From positions 1 through 24,275 of the forward strand of contig USNJ01000007.1 of assembly GCA_900556055.1 (NCBI GenBank): DNA of 24,275 bases, in the 5' to 3' direction. Below the pieces are notes generated by a model. The model saw only the letters and a list, made by a program, of their open reading frames with translations. It ran no database searches and was not told the DNA's origin. Below, piece by piece: positions 7,188 to 14,703 of the stretch. Made by a program: the position numbers and the translations under genes. The stretch is from an uncultured Ruminococcus sp. Its GTDB lineage: Bacteria > Bacillota > Clostridia > Oscillospirales > Ruminococcaceae. Position 1 is the stretch's first letter, and each line of letters opens with the position of its first letter.

Positions 7188-8366
7188 ATGGCAGTTAAAA
7201 ATGATTTTCGGCACACCGTCAGGGCGTGCTATGCGGGATATATCACCCAGGCGGCTGTCAACAACTTTGCGCCGCTCCTGTTTCTGACATTTCAGCGTGA
7301 ATACGGCATTCCGCTGACGCAGATAGGCATGCTTATCACGATAAATTTCTTCACGCAGCTCATGACCGACCTGCTCTCGGCAAAATTCGCCGACAGGATA
7401 GGTTACAGGAAATGCGCAGTCGGGGCGCACATATTCGCAGCTGTCGGACTTCTCGGACTTGGGATATTCCCCGAGATATTCCCGACACCGTTCATGGGAC
7501 TTACTGCGGCGGTCATACTTTATGCAGTGGGCGGCGGACTTATCGAGGTGCTTGTCAGCCCGATAGTCGAGGCTTGCCCCGGCGATGCAAAATCGGGCGC
7601 AATGAGCCTTCTCCACTCCTTCTACTGCTGGGGACAGGTGCTGACTGTGCTTGTTTCTACGCTGTTTTTCCGCATTTTCGGCATTGACGACCGCATCCTG
7701 CTCGCTCTTATCTGGGCAGTCATACCTGCGCTGAACGCTGTTTATTTCTGCTTTGTGCCGATAAATCCGATAACCGAAGAAGGTGTGGGACTTTCCGCAG
7801 GGCAGCTTTTCCGTGACAGGCGTTTTCTCCTGCTTATGCTGCTGATGGTATGTGCGGGAGCGTCCGAGCTTGCCGTAAGCCAGTGGGCATCGGCTTTTGC
7901 TGAATCCGCTCTGCACGTTTCCAAAACAGTCGGAGATATTGCAGGTCCGTGCGCATTTGCCGTGCTTATGGGAACGGCAAGGGCTGTTTACGGCAAAAAC
8001 AGCGAAAAGATACCTCTGCGGAAGATGATGGCGGGAAGTGCGGCACTCTGCATCGTGACCTATCTTATGATATCGCTTTCGCCGTCGCCTGCCGTGTCGC
8101 TTGCGGGCTGTGCGCTCTGCGGAATGTCGGTCGGCATACTCTGGCCGGGAACATTCAGCCTTGCATCAAAGACTATCCCCGAGGGCGGAACTGCTATGTT
8201 TGCATATCTTGCGCTTGCGGGAGATCTCGGCTGTCTTGCGGGACCCGAGGTCGTAAGCCTGCTGTCGGGAAACGGGCTGAAAACGGGTATTCTTGCGGCT
8301 GTGATATTCCCTGTTATCATGCTTACAGGCGTGCTTGCCGCTGTAAAAAAGACTGCTGACGCATGA
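7188..8366 (+). CDS. Major facilitator superfamily transporter
   Basis: A 392-residue polytopic inner-membrane protein with about 11-12 hydrophobic segments, the normal MFS size. The family motif A between helices 2 and 3 is visible as DLLSAKFADRIGYRKC (61-76). GGGLIEVLVSPIVEACPGD and the following MSLLHSFYCWGQV recall the sugar/fucose-permease-like branch, while the second half has a weaker counterpart (ALCGMSVGILWPGTFSLA). The substrate is not determined: sugar uptake is plausible, drug or metabolite efflux cannot be excluded. GAAAGGA lies 9 nt before the ATG. It stands alone between a consensus promoter and a terminator, divergent from the Nudix gene, so there is no operon context. Confidence 0.88.
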   Translation: MAVKNDFRHTVRACYAGYITQAAVNNFAPLLFLTFQREYGIPLTQIGMLITINFFTQLMTDLLSAKFADRIGYRKCAVGAHIFAAVGLLGLGIFPEIFPTPFMGLTAAVILYAVGGGLIEVLVSPIVEACPGDAKSGAMSLLHSFYCWGQVLTVLVSTLFFRIFGIDDRILLALIWAVIPALNAVYFCFVPINPITEEGVGLSAGQLFRDRRFLLLMLLMVCAGASELAVSQWASAFAESALHVSKTVGDIAGPCAFAVLMGTARAVYGKNSEKIPLRKMMAGSAALCIVTYLMISLSPSPAVSLAGCALCGMSVGILWPGTFSLASKTIPEGGTAMFAYLALAGDLGCLAGPEVVSLLSGNGLKTGILAAVIFPVIMLTGVLAAVKKTADA

Positions 8367-8488
8367 TATCGGCGTGACGGCACACTATGCAGCATGGTAT
8401 AACTATGCTGCGGGAGAGCTTTGTAACGGTACAGGCAAAAGTTTCTGAAAAGCTGTTTTTTCCGCACAAAGCAAAAGTGAAATTATCC

Positions 8489-8529
8489 AAAAAAATAAGC
8501 CTGATATCCGAAAATGATATCAGGCTTAT
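8489..8529. terminator. Terminator between the MFS and lipoprotein genes
   Basis: A 14-bp perfect stem, ATAAGCCTGATATC (8495-8508) with its complement at 8516-8529. On the minus strand it ends in a run of seven T (8495-8489), serving the lipoprotein gene. On the plus strand a TTTTT run follows after 4 nt, serving the MFS gene less well. A small GCAGCAT/ATGCTGC hairpin lies at 8389-8411. Confidence 0.88.
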
Positions 8530-8536
8530 GATCTTT

Positions 8537-9598
8537 TTATTCAGCAGCGGTCTCGGTTTCAACGGGATCGCCGTTTTCGTCTGTGACTTCCGTTTCTGCG
8601 GGAGGCGCAGGCTCTGTTATCTCGAAGTTCTTCTCGACCTCTTCCTTGAGGTTCTGATAGTTCAGCTCAGATGCCGCAAAGATCCTTGTGGTCTTCATTC
8701 CCTTGCCGATCACGGAATATTCCGCAAGCTTTTTGTCGGCATTTCCGAGGTTATTGTCGGAGGTGCTGTACCAATAGGAATTGACCTTTCCGCTCTCTGT
8801 CGGCTCGATGATGACCTTTACTTCGCTGATATTTCCCGAGCGGTTCTTGTTGCTGACGTAGAAATATCCTCTGTTGCCCGTGTACCATGTAACGTCGATC
8901 TCGTCGCTCTTGGACATTTCGGGGGATATAAGCTGAGCGAGTAGGTCGAAGCCGCCGTTTGAGATATCGACAACGTTCAGTATCGAGCATATCGCATCGG
9001 ACGTTTCAACGAAAAGCTCGGGGATACCGTCGCCCGTCATATCGTAAAATCCGAAACGGATAGTACCCTTGTCGATATTTTTCATGAACCACGAGCCGTA
9101 ATATGTATCGGTATCGTAAAGTGCAAGAAGTATTCTGCCCGTGATGATGGCGGGCGTAGGCTTGTCAAGTCCCTCACTGTCGAGATAGCTTCCTGCGAGG
9201 TAGTTCGATGACTGCCTGATGGTTATGATAGCGCCGTCCACCTCGGGGTTTCCGTCGTTCTCCCTGGAGATAACATCGAGTGCGCCGTTTATGTCGGAAA
9301 GAGCGGACTCGACCGCCTCGACTATCGTATCTGCGGGAGCTGATTCAGCGGGTGCAGAGGTCTCCGCTGCTTCTCCGCTGCTGTCGGATGCATCGCCGTT
9401 CTTATTATCGTCCTTATTTTTGCCTGTATCGTCAGCAGTGCTTTCCGAGCTGTCCGCCGAAGGATCACCGTCCGCCGACTGTGATCCGGAAGCTCCGTCA
9501 CTGCCCTCAGCTGTATCAGCGCCGTCTGACTGACCGCAGGACGCAAATGTCAGCATCATCGAGAGCATACATAAAATGCATAACAAACGTTTTTTCAT
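8537..9598 (-). CDS. Secreted lipoprotein with Asp/Ser-rich linker, function unknown
   Basis: 353 residues. The N-terminus is a lipoprotein signal peptide with lipobox LTFASC, the lipidated cysteine being Cys21. A low-complexity Ser/Asp/Ala/Gly linker follows to about residue 90. The folded part contains FYDMTGDGIPELFVET, a Ca-binding-like loop common in Firmicute surface lipoproteins of unknown function. The C-terminus is a Pro/Glu/Thr tail (PAPPAETEVTDENGDPVE). AGGGG lies 7 nt before the ATG. It has its own consensus promoter and terminator, so it is monocistronic although it follows the SPFH module. I cannot assign a substrate. A solute-binding role is not supported by any motif I can see. 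Confidence 0.85.
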   Translation of the reverse strand: MKKRLLCILCMLSMMLTFASCGQSDGADTAEGSDGASGSQSADGDPSADSSESTADDTGKNKDDNKNGDASDSSGEAAETSAPAESAPADTIVEAVESALSDINGALDVISRENDGNPEVDGAIITIRQSSNYLAGSYLDSEGLDKPTPAIITGRILLALYDTDTYYGSWFMKNIDKGTIRFGFYDMTGDGIPELFVETSDAICSILNVVDISNGGFDLLAQLISPEMSKSDEIDVTWYTGNRGYFYVSNKNRSGNISEVKVIIEPTESGKVNSYWYSTSDNNLGNADKKLAEYSVIGKGMKTTRIFAASELNYQNLKEEVEKNFEITEPAPPAETEVTDENGDPVETETAAE

Positions 9599-9707
9599 AT
9601 CATTACCCCTGACATAAATTTAATGCGGGTTCATTTGCAGATCAGAAATATCTATCATTCCGTGCCGACAGCTTTGCCGACACTTTCAAAAGTCCATACT
9701 TTTTCTT

Positions 9708-9736
9708 ATTATACAACATTACTGATAATTTGTCAA
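9708..9736 (-). promoter_or_regulatory. Consensus promoter of the lipoprotein gene
   Basis: Minus strand perfect TTGACA (9736-9731), 17-bp spacer and perfect TATAAT (9713-9708). The leader is about 100 nt long. Confidence 0.9.
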
Positions 9737-9776
9737 ACAAAAAATAAGCAGACTGCGAAAAAAGTCCGCAGTCTGC
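9737..9776 (-). terminator. Terminator of the SPFH/zinc-ribbon/TPM module
   Basis: GCAGACTGCG (9748-9757) pairs with CGCAGTCTGC (9767-9776), followed on the minus strand by TTATTTTTTG. It directly abuts the -35 of the lipoprotein promoter. Confidence 0.88.
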
Positions 9777-9788
9777 ACAAACATGAGC

Positions 9789-10655
9789 TTATCTTCTTGA
9801 TGATGAGCGTCCGCCGCCGCCCGCACGTCCGCCGCTTGATGTACGGTGAGTGGACGAGGTATGGCTTCTGCTGCTTCCTCCGCCCGAAGAGCCGCTGTCG
9901 ATCTTTGTTCTTGTATGTGTTTCACGCAGGAACACATCCTTCTGTCTGTACATATTGAGGTTGCCCCTGTCGAGATATGCATTTGCAGTCTGTTTTGCGT
10001 GGAATTTGTAGGATCCTGCGATGCAGCCGACAGTTATTCCCGATACGGCCGCAGCGAAAACAAGCGCACTAAGTATCATTGCCGCAGACATATTAAATCC
10101 GCCGCTTTGTTCCTCGCTGTCGTAGTCATAGTTATCGTCATATGAGCCTTCAACGACCGCAGCATCGTCATACACGCCCTCATTGATGAAGCCGTTCAGA
10201 GTATCGAGTCCCGTCAGGACAGCGTTTGCGTCCTGATAATCGTCGTAATACGGAAAAACGTCGTCGAGAAACTTATTCACTCTTCCGTCGGTTATGAGCG
10301 TTATCGCAGAGCCGTATGTTCCCAGATAGACATCGGCTTCATTTTCATCGGGATTTGAAGGATTAAGCACTATGCATACGCCGCTTGCGTTCACGCCGTT
10401 TTCCGACTCATAATTATCATCGGCATAGGACATGACCGACTGTCCAGGATCGCCCGAAACGGTCATTATAAGGATATTCCACGAGCCGTTTTCGGAAACG
10501 TCCTCAGCTTTGGAAACTATCTCGCTGTATTCATCGTCCGAGAAAAGTTCCGCATTATCATAAACCGAAACATTATATGCAGCCGCCGAAACGGTCAGAA
10601 GAAATGCCGCTGAAGCTGCCGCAAATGCCGCAGAAAGGAGCTTTGTCACCTTCAT
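9789..10655 (-). CDS. TPM-domain membrane protein, YdjH-like
   Basis: 288 residues. It has a signal peptide at about 1-26 (ending SAAAY), then a TPM domain (formerly DUF477): VYDNAELFSDDEYSEIVSKAEDVSENGSW, DDNYESENGVNASGVCIVLN and LITDGRVNKFLDDVFPYYDD. A transmembrane helix follows near 188-215 (MILSALVFAAAVSGITVGCIAG), and the inner C-terminus ends in a Gly/Ser/Arg-rich tail. TPM domains occur in envelope proteins such as B. subtilis YdjH, plant TLP18.3 and bacterial psychrophily/repair proteins; their biochemical role is debated. Start: the ATG at 10655 has AGGAGGTG (10670-10663) 7 nt upstream and overlaps the upstream stop as TGATG, so the genes are translationally coupled. The GTG at 10658 is too close to the ribosome binding site. 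Confidence 0.88.
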   Translation of the reverse strand: MKVTKLLSAAFAAASAAFLLTVSAAAYNVSVYDNAELFSDDEYSEIVSKAEDVSENGSWNILIMTVSGDPGQSVMSYADDNYESENGVNASGVCIVLNPSNPDENEADVYLGTYGSAITLITDGRVNKFLDDVFPYYDDYQDANAVLTGLDTLNGFINEGVYDDAAVVEGSYDDNYDYDSEEQSGGFNMSAAMILSALVFAAAVSGITVGCIAGSYKFHAKQTANAYLDRGNLNMYRQKDVFLRETHTRTKIDSGSSGGGSSRSHTSSTHRTSSGGRAGGGGRSSSRR

Positions 10656-11719
10656 CACAACGCACCTCCTATCAGGATAAACAGCACCGAAAGGACAGCG
10701 AACAGACCTATTCCGAAGCCTGCGAGCTTGCCCGCCGAAAGGGGCAGCTTGCCCGCCATCTTGCCTGTCTGACCGTTCATAACGAACTGATAATCCTTAT
10801 CCTTATAGCGGAAATTCATAAACCACACCGGCATCAGCATATAACGCCAGTCAGTCTTGATGATATTGACATTCTTGCGCAGATCCATTATGCCGGTATA
10901 TCCCTTTATCGATTCCTTCAGCACGCCGATCGCACCGGATTCGACTCTTGCCTTTATCCTCGGCAGGACCGCTATCTTGTCAACGTCATATTTATCCGCA
11001 TAAAATCCCGAGAGATATGACATTGAGAAGTCCTTGAGATCCTTATAGTCAAACGGCTCGATAGCTTCCATGAGATCGTCCTCGATCTTAGATGAACCAT
11101 CATTCGGAATGCCGTTGTAATTCATATATGCGGCACGGCTGACAGCGAAAATTTTTGTGTCCGTAACACGGTAATCGCCCTGCGTGCTGGTATGAACGAT
11201 ATGTCCCTCGCCCTCGTAGGTCGCATTTATGCGGCAGTCAGCGAGCCAGAAGGGTACATAAAGCCCTGTGATCTTTTCAAGCTGAGCATCTGACGTGAAG
11301 CCTGTCGGGGTAAATTTCTTTTTGCGCGCCCAGTCCAGAAACGCTTTTTTCGCCTGATCGTTCGTATACCTGAAAGGTATGACCTTATCGGGACGGAATT
11401 CTGCGGAAAGTCTGCCTGTCAGCATAACGGGGCTGTGGCAGTAGCAGCAGAAGGTAGCCGCCGTGTTTGCATCGGAGACTATCTCAGCACCGCAGTTCTT
11501 GCATTCGTAGAGGTTGTTTCCGTCTGCGAACTCCTCGTCACGCTGTGCGCTTTCGGGATCGGCTGTATCGAGAGGATGATTTTCGTTCTGGGCGAAAACC
11601 TCCTTTATCTCGTCCTCAGTGAATTTGGACATACACCATTCGCAGTCGAAAAGCTGATTTTCGGGATTGAATTTCATCTCTCCGCCGCAGTTCGGGCATT
11701 GATACTGTACAATTTCCAT
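10655..11719 (-). CDS. Zinc-ribbon membrane protein, YdjG-like
   Basis: 354 residues. Two N-terminal zinc ribbons are visible: Cys8/Cys11 with Cys26/Cys29 (CPNC, CEWC) and Cys73/Cys76 with Cys91 or Cys92/Cys94 (CKNC, CCYC). The rest matches the family annotated as TFIIB-type zinc-ribbon or PriA-like proteins, for example VIPFRYTNDQAKKAFLDWARKKKF, GLYVPFWLADC and VWFMNFRYKDKDY. These names are historical. There is no helicase domain, and B. subtilis YdjG, the best parallel, is a membrane protein. A C-terminal hydrophobic helix (about 332-354) would anchor it. AGGAG lies 6 nt before the ATG. It is coupled to the TPM gene by TGATG and follows the SPFH gene across a terminator. Confidence 0.87.
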   Translation of the reverse strand: MEIVQYQCPNCGGEMKFNPENQLFDCEWCMSKFTEDEIKEVFAQNENHPLDTADPESAQRDEEFADGNNLYECKNCGAEIVSDANTAATFCCYCHSPVMLTGRLSAEFRPDKVIPFRYTNDQAKKAFLDWARKKKFTPTGFTSDAQLEKITGLYVPFWLADCRINATYEGEGHIVHTSTQGDYRVTDTKIFAVSRAAYMNYNGIPNDGSSKIEDDLMEAIEPFDYKDLKDFSMSYLSGFYADKYDVDKIAVLPRIKARVESGAIGVLKESIKGYTGIMDLRKNVNIIKTDWRYMLMPVWFMNFRYKDKDYQFVMNGQTGKMAGKLPLSAGKLAGFGIGLFAVLSVLFILIGGAL

Positions 11720-11740
11720 AATTTACTCCTGTTAAAGATT

Positions 11741-11779
11741 TAAGAAAAATGCCGTTCACGTCTGAGCAAACGGCATTTT
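11741..11779 (-). terminator. Internal terminator between SPFH and zinc-ribbon genes
   Basis: AAAATGCCGTT (11746-11756) pairs with AACGGCATTTT (11769-11779), 11 bp, followed on the minus strand by TTTTTCTTAAA. It lies 22 nt upstream of the next gene's start, so distal expression depends on read-through or on partial termination. Confidence 0.75.
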
Positions 11780-11805
11780 GTCAGATCTGTTGATATTACA
11801 GCGTA

Positions 11806-13080
11806 TTACGGTCTTGAAGCACCGCAGTTGGAGCAGAATTTGCCTGTGTTTTCCTGACCGCATGAGCATTTCCATGCAGCGTTGGGATTTTTTGCTCCGC
11901 AGTTATTGCAGAAATTGCCCGTATTGACCTGACCGCATGAGCATTGCCATGAGCCGGCGGGAGCGGGCTTTTTAGCACCGCAGTTGTTGCAGAAGTTGCC
12001 TGTATTGCCCTTCTGACCGCATGAGCATTCCCAGCCTGCCGCCGCCTGCTGAGCTGCCTGCTGCTGCATTGCCGCCTGCTGAGCCTGCATCTGAGCGGCA
12101 TTTGTCTGAGAAGCGGCATTCATAAAGCCGCCTGCGCCCTGCATACCCATGCCCATAGCCATGAATGCCTGACCTGCGCCGCCTGTGTTTGAGCCTGCGG
12201 ACTGAAGTCCCTGAGCAACGGAGGACTGAACAAAGCCCTCTCTGATGGTAGGATCGCTCATCATAGCGCCCTTGTTTCTCATGTTGATAAGCTCCTTGGA
12301 CTCATCATCATAAGAGATGCTGACGATGCCGACGGAGCATACCTCCATGCCTCTCAGCTCGTTCCAGTCAGCATCAAGTGTCTGAGCCATATACTTTGAA
12401 AGCTCACGGCTCTTTGAGGTTACAGTGGAAATTCTGACACCGTCAACGGAAAGCTGATTTATAGCGGACTGGAGAGCGTCCATGAACTCGGAATAATACT
12501 GCTCATTGATGTCCTTGATATCGACTCTTGATGCCGAACGGGGGCAAGCCTCGGAGAAGAATTTCAGAGGATCTGTGATCTTGATGGAATATGTACCTCT
12601 TGCGCGGAGGAAAAGCTCTGCGTTATAGAAATTATCGAAATAGTTGATAGGGTTCTGAGTGCCGAACTTGATGCCCTTGATCTCCTGGAGATTGATATAG
12701 AACACCTGCTGCTTCTGGGAAGGTGTGCCGCCGAATTTGATCCTGCCGAAGGTATCAGCGATAGCGTCCTTCAGCTCGCCGTTGAACATTGAAGGCGATG
12801 AGCTGTTGTTTACGGTATAATAGCCCTCCTCAGCGGAATAGTCGATGACCTTGCCGCCGTCTGTGAGGATCATCATCATGTTAGGTCCGACATGGATAAC
12901 AGAGCCGTTGGAAACTATATTGCTGTTGCCCTTGGTGTTTGTGTTTCTTCTGTCTCTGCGCACGGGAACGCCGCTCACGAGAACAGTAGTATCGGTCATC
13001 TGGTCGGGTTCAAGTACCTCGAGCCACTGATCCGCCAGACCGCCGCCGATAGCCGAAGCTGCTGCTTTGATTATGCCCAT
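11806..13080 (-). CDS. SPFH-domain protein with three C-terminal zinc ribbons, YdjI-like
   Basis: 424 residues of the SPFH (flotillin/virion-core-like) group. The first 290 residues or so hold the SPFH-like domain (MGIIKAAASAIGGGLADQWLEVLEP, VSGVPVRRDRRN, FDNFYNAELFLRARGTYSIKI, DALQSAINQLS, WNELRGMEVCSVGIVSISYDD). A Met/Gln/Ala/Gly-rich linker covers about 305-349. The tail has three tandem copies of a zinc ribbon (W-x-C-S-C-G-Q, N-T-G-x-F-C-x-N-C-G-A) at 350-372, 378-399 and 403-424, each with four cysteines. In B. subtilis the homologue YdjI is recruited to the membrane by YdjG and YdjH and helps place the stress protein PspA. No PspA gene is in this window. AGGAGG lies 9 nt before the ATG, and a good promoter lies at 13134-13162. 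Confidence 0.9.
   Translation of the reverse strand: MGIIKAAASAIGGGLADQWLEVLEPDQMTDTTVLVSGVPVRRDRRNTNTKGNSNIVSNGSVIHVGPNMMMILTDGGKVIDYSAEEGYYTVNNSSSPSMFNGELKDAIADTFGRIKFGGTPSQKQQVFYINLQEIKGIKFGTQNPINYFDNFYNAELFLRARGTYSIKITDPLKFFSEACPRSASRVDIKDINEQYYSEFMDALQSAINQLSVDGVRISTVTSKSRELSKYMAQTLDADWNELRGMEVCSVGIVSISYDDESKELINMRNKGAMMSDPTIREGFVQSSVAQGLQSAGSNTGGAGQAFMAMGMGMQGAGGFMNAASQTNAAQMQAQQAAMQQQAAQQAAAGWECSCGQKGNTGNFCNNCGAKKPAPAGSWQCSCGQVNTGNFCNNCGAKNPNAAWKCSCGQENTGKFCSNCGASRP
11809..12033 (-). repeat. Three tandem zinc-ribbon repeats within the SPFH gene
   Basis: Three copies of about 66-84 nt encode Cys4 zinc ribbons. The protein repeats are nearly identical (only 1-5 residues differ per core), consistent with duplication of a single ancestral ribbon. 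Confidence 0.85.
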
Positions 13081-13133
13081 ATTAATATACCTCCTGAAAA
13101 GTAATATGCCGAAAAAATATATACATTTTTCAT

Positions 13134-13162
13134 ATTATATCATATCCCGAAAGAAAAATCAA
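13134..13162 (-). promoter_or_regulatory. Promoter of the SPFH module
   Basis: Minus strand TTGATT (13162-13157), 17-bp spacer and perfect TATAAT (13139-13134). The -10 lies about 54 nt upstream of the ATG. Confidence 0.8.
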
Positions 13163-13262
13163 CTCTTTATTTCTAAATTGCTGTTTTTTTCTATACAGAA
13201 ATTTGCCTTTCTTTTTGGATATTTTGCTTTTTTTCGGATATAAAACAAGGCGCAAAGCCGTA

Positions 13263-13387
13263 TACTTTGTCATATATGGAGCAAAGTACGTCCGCCGCTT
13301 ATGTATTCCCACGAAAAAAGGCGGCTCTCACGGCGATATATTGCGCCCTGAAGCATAATATCGCCGTGAAACACACTTTGCCGTGTG
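13263..13387. other. Four consecutive hairpins in a gene-free gap
   Basis: In the 470-bp gap between two genes, four stems follow each other: TACTTTG/CAAAGTA (13263-13269 with 13282-13288), CCGCC/GGCGG (13292-13296 with 13320-13324), an 11-bp stem (13328-13338 with 13359-13369) that can extend inwards, and CACAC/GTGTG (13372-13376 with 13383-13387). A 69-codon frame runs through here on the plus strand, but it has no ribosome binding site and I do not accept it. It may be a structured RNA or a dispersed element. Positions 13388-13478 show nothing I recognise. Confidence 0.45.
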
Positions 13388-13478
13388 ACCATGATATCTC
13401 ACAGCAGGACTTTGTTCCGAATATGGCAAAAGCTGCGGTGTTTAACTGTTTCGGATATCACAGAAAAGTAAAATAAAC

Positions 13479-13514
13479 AAAAAAAGATCCGCCCCGAAAA
13501 GCTCGGAGCGGATC
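13479..13514 (-). terminator. Terminator of the first surface-protein gene
   Basis: Arms 13486-13497 and 13503-13514 (GATCCGC with GCGGATC at the base) form a near-perfect stem, followed on the minus strand by seven T (13485-13479). Confidence 0.9.
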
Positions 13515-13550
13515 GCATTATAAACGATATGTAACCGTCTTGGAAAGGTA

Positions 13551-14486
13551 TTAGCCTCTCTTCTTTGTGATTACAGCAGCAGCACCTGCAACAGCCATTA
13601 CAGCAACGATTGCAGCAGCAGCTGTGTTGCCTGTCTTAGCAGGAGCCTCTGTTGTTGCAGCAGCAGTTGTTTCAGCAGCTGTCTCAGCGGGAGCAGCCTC
13701 TGTCTCAGCAGCAGCTGTTTCAGCAGGAGCAGCCTCTGTCTCAGCAGCAGCTGTGATTACCTCAGGAGCCTCTGTCTCAGCAGCAGCTGTTGTCTCCTCG
13801 GACTCAACAACATCTGTTGTAGCCTCTGTTGCTTCTTCAATAGGCAGACCGAGTGTGATAGTCTTATCAGCATCGTCTGTGAATACAACGTTATCAATGT
13901 ACATAACGTACTCTGTACCGTTCTGGTTAGCCCAAGCCATTAAGCCGAAGAAGGGGCTTTCGCTCTTAGCTGTGAAGCCCTGAGTAGCCTTCAGAAGGAA
14001 TGTTCTCTTGATGTGTGTCTTAGCAACGCCGCCATCAACGTACAGATTGTCATCTGTGCACTCCCATGTATCCTGAGACCAAGAGGGGTTCTTCTGTGTG
14101 CCGTAGGAACCGGCAGCACCTACTGCGCCGCCCATCCAGCCGAGCTGCTTGGAAGAATCCTTAGGAACGATTGTCAGATCGAACTCGATAGACTTAACTG
14201 TTGTAGCAGCGTCAGGAGTCATGATCTTGTAGATATCGAACCAAACCTTCGGAACCTTTGTGGAATCCTGAACGTCAACCTTGAGCTGCTTGGAACCATC
14301 GTAATCCTCAACGGAAAGCTTGGAATCGTCAGCGCCTGAGTCTACATTCATGTACATGAAAGAGCAGTCGCCATCCTCAAAATCGATGGATGTTGCGCCT
14401 TCAGCAACAGCAGATGTGCTGAAAGAACACATTGTAGCTGCGATAGCAGCAGCAGAAATACCTGCGAAAAGCTTGTTGATTTTCAT
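13551..14486 (-). CDS. Secreted, C-terminally anchored surface protein with Ala/Glu/Thr stalk (paralog 1)
   Basis: 311 residues. A signal peptide (MKINKLFAGISAAAIAA..., cleavage near SAVAEG) is followed by a beta-rich domain of about 190 residues (SIDFEDGDCSFMYMN, KVWFDIYKI, VKSIEFDLTIVP, YVMYIDNVVFTDD). This pattern recalls carbohydrate-binding modules, though I cannot assign a family. Then comes a stalk built of AETEAAPAETA-type repeats, the motif APAKTGN, a hydrophobic helix and a basic KKRG end. Signal, stalk, TG-motif, helix and basic tail is the layout of a sortase-anchored or membrane-anchored surface protein, although PAKTG is not the canonical LPXTG. Start 14486: GGAGG lies 9 nt upstream, while the longer frame (to 14537) crosses the leader hairpin. 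It has its own promoter and terminator. Confidence 0.85.
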   Translation of the reverse strand: MKINKLFAGISAAAIAATMCSFSTSAVAEGATSIDFEDGDCSFMYMNVDSGADDSKLSVEDYDGSKQLKVDVQDSTKVPKVWFDIYKIMTPDAATTVKSIEFDLTIVPKDSSKQLGWMGGAVGAAGSYGTQKNPSWSQDTWECTDDNLYVDGGVAKTHIKRTFLLKATQGFTAKSESPFFGLMAWANQNGTEYVMYIDNVVFTDDADKTITLGLPIEEATEATTDVVESEETTAAAETEAPEVITAAAETEAAPAETAAAETEAAPAETAAETTAAATTEAPAKTGNTAAAAIVAVMAVAGAAAVITKKRG

Positions 14487-14512
14487 TGTAAATCTCCTCC
14501 AAAATTTATTCG

Positions 14513-14525
14513 CGGTATAATACCG
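14513..14525 (-). promoter_or_regulatory. Leader hairpin before paralog 1 ribosome binding site
   Basis: CGGTAT (14513-14518) and ATACCG (14520-14525) form a short stem 12 nt upstream of the Shine-Dalgarno. Paralog 2 has a similar stem in the same place. Confidence 0.4.
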
Positions 14526-14539
14526 TTTATATACCATAG

Positions 14540-14568
14540 ATTATATCACGTTTTACCCTAAAACTCAA
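14540..14568 (-). promoter_or_regulatory. Promoter of paralog 1
   Basis: Minus strand TTGAGT (14568-14563), 17-bp spacer and perfect TATAAT (14545-14540). Confidence 0.8.
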
Positions 14569-14636
14569 CATATATTTTAGATAATCTTTCTGAATTTTTT
14601 TCGTCATTTATCACAATACTGACAAAAAGCGTTTCA

Positions 14637-14670
14637 CGAAAAACCGCCGCCCGAACTCATCGGACGGCGG
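14637..14670 (-). terminator. Terminator of paralog 2
   Basis: CCGCCG (14644-14649) pairs with CGGCGG (14665-14670) and CCG (14651-14653) with CGG (14661-14663), then TTTTTC on the minus strand. Confidence 0.85.
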
Positions 14671-14703
14671 AAATTATCTGACATATGTATCTTCAGTCAG
14701 AGA

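Noticed and set aside
13267..13476. 69-codon plus-strand frame in the gap before the SPFH module
   Set aside because: No ribosome binding site or promoter, and the DNA is a series of hairpins. A conserved small protein cannot be fully excluded.
13567..13983. Long plus-strand frames opposite the surface-protein genes
   Set aside because: They are shadows of Ala-rich coding: GCA and GCT codons read as Ala/Ser/Val on the other strand. No start signals.
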